Shown here: piece by piece, positions 53,352 through 61,519 of the stretch
Position numbering within the stretch: position 1 is the first letter of the stretch
How the letters are laid out: every line of letters starts with the position of its first letter
From: Streptomyces sp. NRRL F-5123
GTDB taxonomy: Bacteria > Actinomycetota > Actinomycetes > Streptomycetales > Streptomycetaceae
Direction of reading: 5' to 3'
Length of the DNA stretch: 64,000 nucleotides
Assembly (NCBI RefSeq): GCF_000721495.1
Contig: NZ_JOHY01000058.1
Location: 1 to 64,000, forward strand
The notes under the pieces: generated by a model
What the model was told of the DNA's origin: nothing
What the model saw: the letters and a program-made list of their open reading frames with translations, nothing else
Database searches by the model: none
Translations under genes and position numbers: made by a program

Positions 53352-54068
53352 TCAGCTCGCCTTCCGGTAGCGGGCGACGATCGCGGCGCGCAACGCCGGG
53401 GCGGAGGCGTCGAGTGCCGACAGTACGGAACGCACCGGCCCGCCGTTCACGGACAGGAGGCCGAGAGCGAGGTGCTCGATGCCGATGTGGTTGTCGTGCC
53501 TGGCCTGCGCCTCGCGGACGGCGTTCGCCAGACTCTCCTTGGCACGAGGGGTGAACGGGATGTGGCCGGTGGGGCGAGCACCGGGGGTCTGCCGGCGACC
53601 GGTGGGGGTGGGGGCCGGTGCCGTGAGGACGGCGCGTCCCGCGCGGCGGCGTCGGCGCCAGTGGGGTACGAGGCCGGGGGGCACCGCGCGGCGGGGGTTC
53701 AGCCGGGACGGGGAGGACTCCCTGTGGACGGCTCGGTCGGCCCGGGCGAGGGCTTCGGGTCCGAAGGACTCCTCGATTTTGGCGCGCACGGTGTCGAGAT
53801 CGATCCCGATGGAAGCCAGCGCGTCCCGGTTGAGGGTGCCGAACAGGCGGGAGCCGACCCCCGGTCCGACCTGACGGGCGATCTCGTCCTCGACGTGCTG
53901 CGGGGTGACGCCGTGCTCACGCAGAACGGCGCTCGCCGGCTGGTCGGTGGAAACGATGGCGAGCAGCAGGTGCTCGCAGCCCACGAAGTTGTGTCCGAGC
54001 CGGCGCGCGTGCTCCTGGACCTGGACCACGACGGTGCGGGCGTCCGGGGCGAAGCGTTCGAACATCAT
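53352..54068 (-). CDS. Clp N-terminal-domain protein (two Clp-N repeats, no ATPase)
   Basis: The 238-residue protein begins MMFERFAPDARTVVVQVQEH then ARRLGHNFVGCEHLLLAIVS, a ClpA/ClpC N-domain repeat. The second repeat is FTPRAKESLANAVREAQARH then DNHIGIEHLALGLLSV, after a basic linker (about 135-165). No Walker motifs are present. Such orphan Clp-N proteins may act as adaptors or inhibitors for ClpC substrate recruitment. The ATG overlaps the stop of the upstream HTH gene (ATGA), so they are coupled. Confidence 0.88.
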   Translation of the reverse strand: MMFERFAPDARTVVVQVQEHARRLGHNFVGCEHLLLAIVSTDQPASAVLREHGVTPQHVEDEIARQVGPGVGSRLFGTLNRDALASIGIDLDTVRAKIEESFGPEALARADRAVHRESSPSRLNPRRAVPPGLVPHWRRRRRAGRAVLTAPAPTPTGRRQTPGARPTGHIPFTPRAKESLANAVREAQARHDNHIGIEHLALGLLSVNGGPVRSVLSALDASAPALRAAIVARYRKAS

Positions 54069-54286
54069 CGCCTCCCGATGAGCCGGCCGTACTTGCGGTG
54101 CACGGTCTGCTTGGTGACGCCGAGGCGTTCGGCGATGTCCTGCCAGGACCATCCCAGCTTCCGCGCGTTCTCGACTTGGAGGATCTCCAGCCGTTCGGTG
54201 AGTTCCCGTAGGGCGGCCACTGCGCGGAGCCCGACATCTGGGTCGTTGCTGGCGGCACCCTCGGCGATTGCGAGTGTGCTTTCCAT
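54065..54286 (-). CDS. Small HTH DNA-binding protein, partner of the Clp-N protein
   Basis: Seventy-three residues from ATG 54286. After a short N-terminus, a helix (VAALRELTERLEILQVENAR) precedes a helix-turn-helix, KLGWSWQDIAERLGVTKQTV then HRKYGRL. The alternative ATG at 54298 lies inside a palindrome and would add four residues. It overlaps the Clp-N gene by four bases. Two copies of a 16-base palindrome directly upstream suggest it represses its own operon. Confidence 0.85.
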   Translation of the reverse strand: MESTLAIAEGAASNDPDVGLRAVAALRELTERLEILQVENARKLGWSWQDIAERLGVTKQTVHRKYGRLIGRR

Positions 54287-54290
54287 GCTC

Positions 54291-54334
54291 GTCAGCATAT
54301 GCTGACGAACGAGAGTGTGTCAACATATGCTGAC
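54291..54334. promoter_or_regulatory. Two-copy palindromic operator upstream of the HTH/Clp-N operon
   Basis: GTCAGCATATGCTGAC (54291-54306) is a perfect 16-base palindrome. GTCAACATATGCTGAC (54319-54334) is a second copy with one mismatch, 28 bases away centre to centre. They lie at the start of the HTH gene and upstream of the divergent phosphotransferase gene. Confidence 0.75.
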
Positions 54335-54446
54335 GAAGTGCGCCGGTCGAACGACAGCGAAGTTCTCCTGCCGGTCGGCGTCGGTAGAACCCTTCACCGG
54401 TGCCGCCACCGGAGACCGACCGGTGGTCGTCACGCAGGATGCAGCC

Positions 54447-55178
54447 ATGGAAAACGAAGTGCCGTTGTCCGGAGGACGCATCACCCCGGGCGTGGTCAGG
54501 GTCGGCAACACCGTCCGGAGGCCGGCCACCGTGTCGTCCTCGTTCGTCGCCGAACTGCTCGGTGACCTCCGGCGGAAGGGCTTCACCGGCGCTCCGCGTC
54601 ACCTCGGGTTCGACGGGGCCGGTCGGGAGATCCTCACCTACCTTCCCGGCCAGGTGCCCGCCCGGTTCAGGCGCTGGACCGATCCCCAGGTGGCTGCCGC
54701 CGGCTCCCTGCTCCGCGCCTTCCACGACGCGACCCGCGGCAGCGGCCTGGCCGGCCGGCACCCCGTGGTGTGCCACCACGACCCGGGACCGAACAACACG
54801 GTCTTCGCGGACGACGTGCCCGTCGCCTTCATCGACTTCGACACCGCTGCCCCCGGCGATCCCCTCGAGGACCTCGGCTACATGGCGTGGACCTGGTGCA
54901 TCTCCTCCAAGCCCGACGCTCCGCCCGCTGTCGTCCAGGCCGCACAGGTACGCGTCCTCGCTGACGCGTACGGGCTCGACGCCACCTCCCGCTCCTGCCT
55001 CGTCGATGCCGCCCTCGACCGCCAGACCCGAAACGCCCGGTGGTGGCGCAGCCACCTTGCGGGCCCTTCGCCGCACGTCGCCGACGACCACGAGATCGCC
55101 GGGCGAGTCCGGTGGTCGGAGCGGGAGTACGCCTACACCTCGGCCAACCGCACGACCTTCGACACAGCGCTGGACTGA
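54447..55178 (+). CDS. Aminoglycoside phosphotransferase-like kinase
   Basis: From ATG 54447 (CAGGA upstream) the protein has 243 residues. It carries the APH catalytic loop VVCHHDPGPNNTVF and the metal-binding VAFIDFDTAAPGDPLEDLGY. The nucleotide lobe is short (TPGVVRVGNTVRRPATVSSS). Members phosphorylate hydroxyl groups of aminoglycosides, choline or other small molecules, or are uncharacterised. It diverges from the HTH/Clp-N operon across the double palindrome and could share its control. Substrate unknown. Confidence 0.82.
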   Translation: MENEVPLSGGRITPGVVRVGNTVRRPATVSSSFVAELLGDLRRKGFTGAPRHLGFDGAGREILTYLPGQVPARFRRWTDPQVAAAGSLLRAFHDATRGSGLAGRHPVVCHHDPGPNNTVFADDVPVAFIDFDTAAPGDPLEDLGYMAWTWCISSKPDAPPAVVQAAQVRVLADAYGLDATSRSCLVDAALDRQTRNARWWRSHLAGPSPHVADDHEIAGRVRWSEREYAYTSANRTTFDTALD

Positions 55179-55406
55179 GAATCCGGCGCTCTGGCGAGCC
55201 TCCGACCTGTGCGATCACATGTCGACGACATGAACCCGCGCTCGTCGACGTTCGATGGCACGCGGTCAAGGTCCGGTGACGCGGGACACCAGCTCGCCCG
55301 AGACGGGGACCAGGTCATCGGCGATGGGGCAGGCGCGTGCTGACCGGCGGCGCCGCGCGGGCGGGCGGTGCCGGCCGGGGGTCGGGCACTCGGGCGGGCG
55401 GGCGGT

Positions 55407-56180
55407 TCAGGTGAAGGTGCGCACTGCGGTCAGGCCGCCGTCGACGGGCAGCGTCACACCGGTCACGTACGAGGCGCGGTCGCTGAGCAGCCAGGCTGCC
55501 GCCTCGGCGAACTCCGCCGGCTCCGCCACCCGGCCGAGCGGGGTGGCGCGCGCGACGGCGGCCGCGAACTGCGGGCCCGTGGCGAAGAACGCCTCGGTGG
55601 CGGAGGTGCGCGCGACACCCGGCGCGATGGCGTTGACCCGGATGCCCTGCGCCGCGTAGTCGGCGGTGGCCGCCTTCACCAGCCCGGTCATGCCGTGCTT
55701 GGCGGCCTGCTGCGTGCCGTCACCGAAGCCGCCGACCAGCGCGCCGACGCCGGTGTTGAGGACGACGGAACCGCCCCCGCCGGCCGCGGCCATTGCCCGC
55801 AGCTGCGCGCGCAGGCACAACCAGGTGCCGCGCAGGTTGAGCGCGTGGACCTCGTCCCAGGTGTCCTCGTCCCGGTCGGCGAGCGGGGCGGGCACGGGCC
55901 CGGCGCCGGCGTTGTCGAAGGCCGCGTCCAGCCGCCCGTACGTCTCGATCGCCGCCGTCACCGGGCGCTGCGCCCCCTCCGCGGTCGTCACGTCCGCCGT
56001 CACGGCCACCGCCTCGGCCCCGGCCGCGACGAGTTCGGCGGCGAGCGCGCCGACCTCCGCCCCGGTCCTGGCGGCCAGCACCAGCCGCGCGCCCTCCGCC
56101 GCGAACAGCCGGGCCGCCGCGGCCCCTATCCCGCGCCCCGCGCCGGTGACCACGGTGACCTTGCCCTGAAGAATTCCCAT
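55407..56180 (-). CDS. SDR-family protein lacking the catalytic Tyr and Ser
   Basis: The 257-residue protein has an intact NAD(P) site (VTVVTGAGRGIGAAAARLF), NAGAG, and the C-terminus SYVTGVTLPVDGG. In the active site, where SDRs have Ser and YxxxK, the sequence reads NTGVGALVGGFGDGTQQAAK, so Tyr is Gln and the Ser position is Gly or Val; Lys is kept. It may therefore bind NAD(P)H without classical dehydrogenase activity. ATG 56180 is 94 bases from the divergent XRE regulator gene, which may control it. The 228 bases downstream hold nothing I can assign. Confidence 0.85.
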   Translation of the reverse strand: MGILQGKVTVVTGAGRGIGAAAARLFAAEGARLVLAARTGAEVGALAAELVAAGAEAVAVTADVTTAEGAQRPVTAAIETYGRLDAAFDNAGAGPVPAPLADRDEDTWDEVHALNLRGTWLCLRAQLRAMAAAGGGGSVVLNTGVGALVGGFGDGTQQAAKHGMTGLVKAATADYAAQGIRVNAIAPGVARTSATEAFFATGPQFAAAVARATPLGRVAEPAEFAEAAAWLLSDRASYVTGVTLPVDGGLTAVRTFT

Positions 56181-56274
56181 GCCCGCACCCTGCCTGCGCC
56201 GAGCACCGCCCACCATCGGCCAGGCCGGCCCAGGACCGCCCGGCCCCCGCACGGGCGGCCGTTACCGTAGGGCC

Positions 56275-57096
56275 ATGGCCTACACGGTGCTGGGAGCGTT
56301 CCTGCGGGCCCGACGCGCCCGACTCACCCCCGCCGACGTCGGGCTGGAGGCGGGCGGACGGCGCAGGGCCCCGGGGCTGCGCCGCGAGGAGGTGGCGGCC
56401 AGAGCGGGCATCTCGCCCGACTACTACACGCGGCTGGAGCAGGGCCGCCCCCGCGTCCCGACCCCGGCGGTGCTGGATGCCCTCGCGCACGCCCTGCTGC
56501 TGGGTGATGCCGAGCGTGCGTACCTGCACACGATCGCGGTCCCCCGCCGGCCTCGCCCGGCCGGGGCACCCGGACCCGTCACCCCGGCTTCCCGGGCGAT
56601 GCTCGACGCGCTGACCGGCACTCCCGCCTTCGTCACCGGCCCGCGGTTCGACCTGCTGGCCTGGAACCGGCTGGGCGGCGCGCTCATGGCGGGCCTGGCC
56701 GAACGCCCGCCGCACCAGCGCAATCTGCTGTGGCAGGTCTTCTGCTGCCCGCACGGCGCCGCCGCACCGGCCAACCGCGAGCCCGGCGGCTCGATCGGCG
56801 CGCAACTGGTGGCGGCCTTGCGCACCGAGTACGCCGGCCGGCCCGCGGACCCCGGCCTGGCGCGCCTGGTGGCCCGGTTGTCGGCGGAGAGCCCGGAGTT
56901 CGCCGCGCTGTGGGACATGCACCGCGCGGGCGTGCCGGGCGAGGGCGAGCTGCGGGTGGCGCATCCCCACCTCGCCGCGGACACCCTCCCGTACACCCTG
57001 CTGACGCTCCCGACGCCGGGCCACCGGCTCTTCGTCTGTCTGCCACCGCCGGGCGCCCCCGCCCCCTTCGACGCGCTGGCCGCGTCCGCGGCCTGA
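56275..57096 (+). CDS. XRE-family regulator with MmyB-like ligand domain
   Basis: The 273-residue protein has an N-terminal HTH (LRREEVAARAGISPDYYTRL then EQGRPRVPTPAVLDALA). An MmyB-like ligand-binding domain follows (TPAFVTGPRFDLLAWNRLGG, VARLSAESPEFAALWDMHRA, HRLFVCLPPPGAP), thought to bind fatty acyl-type ligands. ATG 56275 has no strong ribosome site and may be close to its transcription start. It diverges from the SDR gene, the usual arrangement for these regulators and their target oxidoreductases. Confidence 0.9.
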   Translation: MAYTVLGAFLRARRARLTPADVGLEAGGRRRAPGLRREEVAARAGISPDYYTRLEQGRPRVPTPAVLDALAHALLLGDAERAYLHTIAVPRRPRPAGAPGPVTPASRAMLDALTGTPAFVTGPRFDLLAWNRLGGALMAGLAERPPHQRNLLWQVFCCPHGAAAPANREPGGSIGAQLVAALRTEYAGRPADPGLARLVARLSAESPEFAALWDMHRAGVPGEGELRVAHPHLAADTLPYTLLTLPTPGHRLFVCLPPPGAPAPFDALAASAA

Positions 57097-57329
57097 CCGC
57101 CGTCAGCCCCCGGCCGCGGCGGCCGGGGGCTGACCCGCCCGGGAGCGCAACCGCGAGGCACGCCCGGTGGCCGAGCGCGGCGACGACGGCGAGGTTGCTC
57201 CGGGGGCGTGAGGGCCGCCGGGTCACCGGTCCGCCTGCTGTTCGTCGGTGACGTCGCGGACGGCGCCGGTCGCCCGCCGCCCGCGGCCGGTGATCTCCTC
57301 GGCCGCGTGGTGGACGGCGCGCCGTGGTC

Positions 57330-57792
57330 GAGGCGTTCGGCCCGCCGCACGGCGCGGTGGTGCCGGGGGAGCGCCGGCCTGGCCGATGTCAGCGTGGAGT
57401 ACTACGCCAAGCTGGAACGCGGCAGCCTCGGCGGCGTCTCCCCGGCCGTCCTCGAAGCCGTCGCCCGCGCCCTCCAGTTCGACGACGCCGAACGCGCCCA
57501 CCTGCTCCATCTGGCCCAGGCCGCGCACGGCTCCGACGTCCTCACCCGGCCCCGCTGCCGCACCAGCCGCACCTGGACGCCGCACCGCAGCCTGCAGTGG
57601 GTGCTGGACGCCGTCACCGCCGGGCCCGCCTTCGTCCGCAACGGGCGCATGGACATCCTCGCCGCCAACCACCTAGCCCGCGCCTTCTACACCGCCGAGC
57701 CCGGCTCGCCGTCCGAGGAGAGCCTGCGCCTGCTCGCCTCCTGGGCCGCCACTCAGGACGTCGGCCGTCCCGCGGAGCAAGGAGCCGGCTGA
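57330..57792 (+). pseudogene. Degraded second XRE/MmyB-type regulator
   Basis: GLADVSVEYYAKLERGSLGG, SPAVLEAVARALQFDDAERA and GPAFVRNGRMDILAANHLAR show the same family as the gene upstream. The start of the HTH is out of frame or missing, and the ligand domain stops after EESLRLLASWAATQ, so about 120 residues are lost. It is probably a remnant of a duplicated or acquired regulator. Confidence 0.7.
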
Positions 57793-57956
57793 CCACCCTG
57801 GCCGCGCTCCTCCGGCTGCTGGACCACTGCCAGGCGCGCGGCCTCTCCGCCGGTCCGCTGCGCGGGCACGGCACACCGCCCGTGGCGGGGTGGGCCGGCT
57901 GCCGGGGCAGCTCCCCGACCGGTAGTAGTCTGGTCCGATTGACGAGGGGCGGCGAT

Positions 57957-58382
57957 GTGAGCGGGCAGGAGGGCGCGGCAGCCGGGCGACGCGCACCGGG
58001 CGAGCTGGAGAGCGAGGTGCTCGCGGCGCTGTGGGCGGCCGGTGAGCCGGTCGGCGTGGGGGCCGTACGCGAGCAGGTCGCGGGTGATCCGGCGTACACG
58101 ACGGTGCTCACGATCCTGACCCGGCTGTACGACAAGGGGCTGGTCACCAGGACGCGCGCGGGGCGCGGCTACCTCTACTCGCCCGTGCGCGACGAGGCCG
58201 GGCATGCGGCGGCCGGGATGCGGGATCTGCTGGAGCGCGGCGGGGACCGTGCCGCGGTGCTGGCCCGCTTCGTCTCCGAGCTGCCCACCGAGGACGAGAA
58301 GCTGCTGGAGCAGCTCCTGCGCGACCACATGACGGGCCCGGACACCGGCGGCGCCACCCGCTCTCCGGGCACGCGGGACTGA
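57957..58382 (+). CDS. BlaI/MecI-family repressor
   Basis: The 141-residue protein has the winged-helix pattern GELESEVLAALWAAGEPVGV and AYTTVLTILTRLYDKGLVTR. A C-terminal dimerisation helix follows, cleaved in the family by a BlaR1/MecR1-type signal. GTG 57957 follows GAGGGG. GTAGTAG at 57921-57928 resembles half of the BlaI operator (TACTACA/TGTAGTA). The M56 peptidase gene follows after 139 bases, the usual Streptomyces pairing. It likely represses this pair and perhaps the COG4705 gene. Confidence 0.9.
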   Translation: MSGQEGAAAGRRAPGELESEVLAALWAAGEPVGVGAVREQVAGDPAYTTVLTILTRLYDKGLVTRTRAGRGYLYSPVRDEAGHAAAGMRDLLERGGDRAAVLARFVSELPTEDEKLLEQLLRDHMTGPDTGGATRSPGTRD

Positions 58383-58470
58383 CCGTGGTGCGCACGGGCG
58401 GGCCCGCGGGATTCCCGCGCGATCCGGGACGGCGTCACGGCCGCACCGGCGGTGTGCGGGCGGCGCAGGC

Positions 58471-58500
58471 GCGGGCAGTGCGGACGCGGGCAGTGCGGAC
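58471..58500. repeat. 15-base tandem duplication between blaI-like and M56 genes
   Basis: GCGGGCAGTGCGGAC occurs twice head to tail (58471-58485, 58486-58500) in the spacer, with related GCGGGAGGTGCGGGC just after. Its effect is unknown. Confidence 0.6.
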
Positions 58501-58521
58501 GCGCACGCGGGAGGTGCGGGC

Positions 58522-59580
58522 GTGAGCAGCATCAGGATCGGCCTGTGCGCGCCCCTGCTGGTCGGCACGCTCCTGGCGCTGGCAGCGCCGCGCTTCCGCG
58601 ATCTGCTGCCGCCCCGGACGGCGGCGTGGCTGCTGCTGTCGGCCGCGGTTGTCTCGGCCGGGGTGTGGGCCGCGGGCCTGGCGATGATCGGCTCCACGCT
58701 CGTGGGCCAGATCCCCGAGGTGGCCGAGGCCGGGCGCTGGTCACCGCACGTGCTGGCCGCGCACGCCCCCTTCGACCGGCCGGTGGGCGCCGCGTGCGCG
58801 CTGGCGCTGGTCGGCTGCGCCGCCGCGATGGTCGTGGCATCGTGGCGCCGGGTCACCGTGCTGGTCGGCATGTGGCGCGAGTGCCGCGATCTGCCCGCCG
58901 CCGGGGACCTGACGGTCGTGGACGACCCCGCACCGGCGGCCTTCGCCCTGCCCGGGGCTCCCGGCAGGGTCGTGGTGTCCTCCGGCATGCTCCGTGCGCT
59001 CTCCCGGGACGAGCGGCAGGCGCTGCTGGCGCACGAGCGCGCCCATCTGCGGCACCGCCACCACGTCTTCCTGCTCGTCCTCCAGATCTGCGCGGCGGTG
59101 AACCCGCTGCTGCGCCCGCTGTGGAAGGCGGGCGCCTTCGCGCTGGAGCGCTGGGCCGACGAGGAGGCGGCCGACGTCGTGGGGGGCCGCCCGCTCGTCG
59201 CGCGGGCCATCGCCAGGGCGGCCCTGGCGGCCAAACGCGCGCCGGCGCAGGCGCTCGCGGCCACCTCCGGCCCGGTCCCGCAGCGCGTCGCGGCGCTGCT
59301 GGTACCCCGCCGGCCCGCCCGCCGTCGGCTGGTGGTCACCGTCGCGGCCCTCATGACGGCCTGCTGCGCCAGCACCGCCCTCGCCGCGCAGGACGTCGAC
59401 GTCCTGTTCGACGCGGCCACCTCGCCGCCCCGCCCCGCCGCCGCCCGGCATCTGCCCGCCGCGGCTTGCACGCCGGTCGTCCCGGCGCGGGCCTGTCCCG
59501 GGGCGGACCGGGCCGGCCGCGTCAGGTCCGTACCGTCTCCAGCTGCTCGGCGGGCTCGGGCTGGACGTCCGATCGGCTGA
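58522..59580 (+). CDS. M56-family membrane metallopeptidase (BlaR1/MecR1-like, no sensor domain)
   Basis: The 352-residue protein has four or five TM helices (LCAPLLVGTLLALAA, LLLSAAVVSAGVWAAGLAMI, VGAACALALVGCAAAMVVAS) and the zinc motif HERAH at 171-175 in LAHERAHLRHRHH. The penicillin-binding sensor domain of BlaR1 is missing, as in most Streptomyces M56 proteins. It probably senses an unknown signal and triggers cleavage of the BlaI-like repressor. The last 59 bases overlap the convergent COG4705 gene. Confidence 0.88.
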   Translation: MSSIRIGLCAPLLVGTLLALAAPRFRDLLPPRTAAWLLLSAAVVSAGVWAAGLAMIGSTLVGQIPEVAEAGRWSPHVLAAHAPFDRPVGAACALALVGCAAAMVVASWRRVTVLVGMWRECRDLPAAGDLTVVDDPAPAAFALPGAPGRVVVSSGMLRALSRDERQALLAHERAHLRHRHHVFLLVLQICAAVNPLLRPLWKAGAFALERWADEEAADVVGGRPLVARAIARAALAAKRAPAQALAATSGPVPQRVAALLVPRRPARRRLVVTVAALMTACCASTALAAQDVDVLFDAATSPPRPAAARHLPAAACTPVVPARACPGADRAGRVRSVPSPAARRARAGRPIG

Positions 59581-60331
59581 CCGCGAGGTAGGCGACCAGG
59601 GCGGCGATCAGCAGGGCGAGCACCAGCGCCACCGGGCCGTCGCCCCAACCGAGTCCGCTGCTGCTCCTGGGCTTGGCGAGCCCGTCGGCGATCGAGGCGC
59701 CGAGCGGGCGGGTGATGACGTACGCGGTCCAGAACGTCAGGACCGCGTCCCAGCGCAGCCAGTACCGGCCGGCCGCCGGGATCGTGATGAGGACGGCGAA
59801 GAGGACCGCCGAGGGGCCGTAGCCCAGGTGCGCGGTGACGGCGGTGAGGTCGCCGAGCGCCGTGCCCATGGCGAAGGTGGCCATGACGGCCGCCCAGTAG
59901 AAGGCCTCGCGCCGCGGCGTGTCGATGCTGTGCACGGACAGGGTCTTCTCGGTCGCCCGCCATGAGGCGAAGACGGCGGCCAGCGCGATCGCGTACACGA
60001 GGCTGGAGACGGCGTACGGGACGCCGACCGCGACGTGGACGACGTCGGCGGCCATGGTGCCGAACACGCCGACCCCGGCCACCGCGGACCAGTACGTCCA
60101 GGCCCGGTAGCGCGCGGCGCGGAACTGCGCCACCAGGGCGGCGAGGAAGGCCGCGAAGCCCAGCAGCACCGCGAGCGGAGGGGCCATCACGCCCACCAGG
60201 TAGTCGGACACCGACTCGCCCATCGCCGTCGACAGCCCCTTGACCAGCCAGAACACGGCGGTGATCTGAGGGACGCGCAGGGCGCCCGCGGTGGTGAGCC
60301 CGGGGCGGGAGTGGCGTGCGGAGGACATCAC
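59522..60331 (-). CDS. COG4705-type multi-pass membrane protein
   Basis: About 269 residues with eight hydrophobic segments (PPLAVLLGFAAFLAALVAQF, VALVLALLIAALVAYLAVS) and the conserved ITAVFWLVKGLSTAMGESVS and MATFAMGTALGDLTA. It belongs to the uncharacterised COG4705 membrane family, found in many bacteria and archaea. GTG 60331 or ATG 60328 both follow AAGGAG. It is convergent with the M56 gene and overlaps it by 59 bases. A BlaI-like half-site upstream hints that it shares the repressor. Confidence 0.82.
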   Translation of the reverse strand: MMSSARHSRPGLTTAGALRVPQITAVFWLVKGLSTAMGESVSDYLVGVMAPPLAVLLGFAAFLAALVAQFRAARYRAWTYWSAVAGVGVFGTMAADVVHVAVGVPYAVSSLVYAIALAAVFASWRATEKTLSVHSIDTPRREAFYWAAVMATFAMGTALGDLTAVTAHLGYGPSAVLFAVLITIPAAGRYWLRWDAVLTFWTAYVITRPLGASIADGLAKPRSSSGLGWGDGPVALVLALLIAALVAYLAVSRSDVQPEPAEQLETVRT

Positions 60332-60391
60332 GGGGGGCTCCTTGCGGGGCGCGGTGACGGAGAGGGCCGCCGTCGGTCACACGGTCCGGCG

Positions 60392-60413
60392 TGATACTAC
60401 AACTCGTAGGAGA
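60392..60413. promoter_or_regulatory. BlaI-like operator candidate upstream of the COG4705 gene
   Basis: ATACTACAACTCGTAGGA contains the BlaI half-site TACTACA and an imperfect inverted CGTAGGA. It lies about 60 bases upstream of the COG4705 start, a suitable operator position. The GTAGTA core also appears before the blaI-like gene. Confidence 0.45.
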
Positions 60414-60568
60414 TGGTCGCGAACGGCCGCTCCCTGCGTAATACCGCGGTACCACGCGCGCCTGCGCGGTTCAGCCTCCGGTACCACGGAATCGCCGCGG
60501 CCGGGACCTAGCGTTGCAGGTGAGGCGCCGGCCCGCGGACGCCGAACCCCGACAGGAAGAGCGCGCCC

Positions 60569-61519
60569 ATGATCGACGCACGAGAGCTGACCAAGCGCTA
60601 CGGCGAGAAGACCGCCGTCGACGGCCTGGACTTCACCGTCAGGCCCGGCACGGTGACGGGCTTCCTCGGCCCCAACGGCGCGGGAAAATCCACCACGATG
60701 CGCATGATCGTCGGCCTCGACGCCCCCACCGGCGGCTCCGTCACGGTGAACGGCCGGCACTACGCGCAGCACCGCGCGCCGCTCCAGGAGGTCGGCGCCC
60801 TGCTGGAGGCGAAGTCGGTCCACCCGGGCCGGTCGGCGTACCGCCACCTCAAGGCACTCGCGCTGACGCACGGCATCCCGCAGCGCAGGGTCGACGAGGT
60901 CATCGAGATCGCCGGGCTCGGCAGCGTGGCGGGAAAGCGGGCCGGGGCCTTCTCGCTCGGCATGGGCCAGCGGCTCGGCATCGCCGCGGCGCTGCTGGGC
61001 GACCCGCAGACGGTGATGCTCGACGAACCCGTCAACGGGCTCGACCCCGAGGGCGTCCTGTGGATCCGCAACCTGCTGACCTCGCTCGCCGCCGAGGGCC
61101 GGACCGTCTTCGTCTCCTCGCACCTGATGAGCGAGGTCGCACTGGTGGCCGACCACCTGATCATCGTGGGCCGCGGACGGCTGCTGGCCGACACCACGGT
61201 GCAGGACCTCGTCCGCACGGCGGGCGGCGACACCGTGCAGGTGGCCTCGCAGGACCCGGCCGGGTTGCGGGACGTCCTGGCCGGTCCCGGCGTGGACGTC
61301 ATCGGGCACATCGGCTCCGAGGAACTGCAGGTGACGGGTCTGACCGCACGGGAGATCGGCCTGAAAGCCGCAGAGCACGGGATCGCGCTGTTCGAGCTGA
61401 GCACCCGCCAGGTGTCGCTGGAGCAGGCCTTCATGGATCTGACCAGGGACGCCGTCGAGTACCACGGCTCCACCACAGGCAGCGGCACGACCGCCGAGCC
61501 CCTCGGGAGGACGGCATGA
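60569..61519 (+). CDS. ABC transporter ATP-binding protein
   Basis: The 316-residue NBD has Walker A GPNGAGKS, signature FSLGMGQRLG, Walker B VMLDEPVNGLDPEG and the switch His in VFVSSHLMSEV. The C-terminal 90 residues are typical of exporter-type NBDs of the DrrA/BcrA class. It forms an ATP-driven exporter with the permease whose ATG overlaps its stop (ATGA). A two-component system follows, an arrangement like bacitracin- or lantibiotic-responsive modules. Substrate unknown. Confidence 0.93.
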   Translation: MIDARELTKRYGEKTAVDGLDFTVRPGTVTGFLGPNGAGKSTTMRMIVGLDAPTGGSVTVNGRHYAQHRAPLQEVGALLEAKSVHPGRSAYRHLKALALTHGIPQRRVDEVIEIAGLGSVAGKRAGAFSLGMGQRLGIAAALLGDPQTVMLDEPVNGLDPEGVLWIRNLLTSLAAEGRTVFVSSHLMSEVALVADHLIIVGRGRLLADTTVQDLVRTAGGDTVQVASQDPAGLRDVLAGPGVDVIGHIGSEELQVTGLTAREIGLKAAEHGIALFELSTRQVSLEQAFMDLTRDAVEYHGSTTGSGTTAEPLGRTA

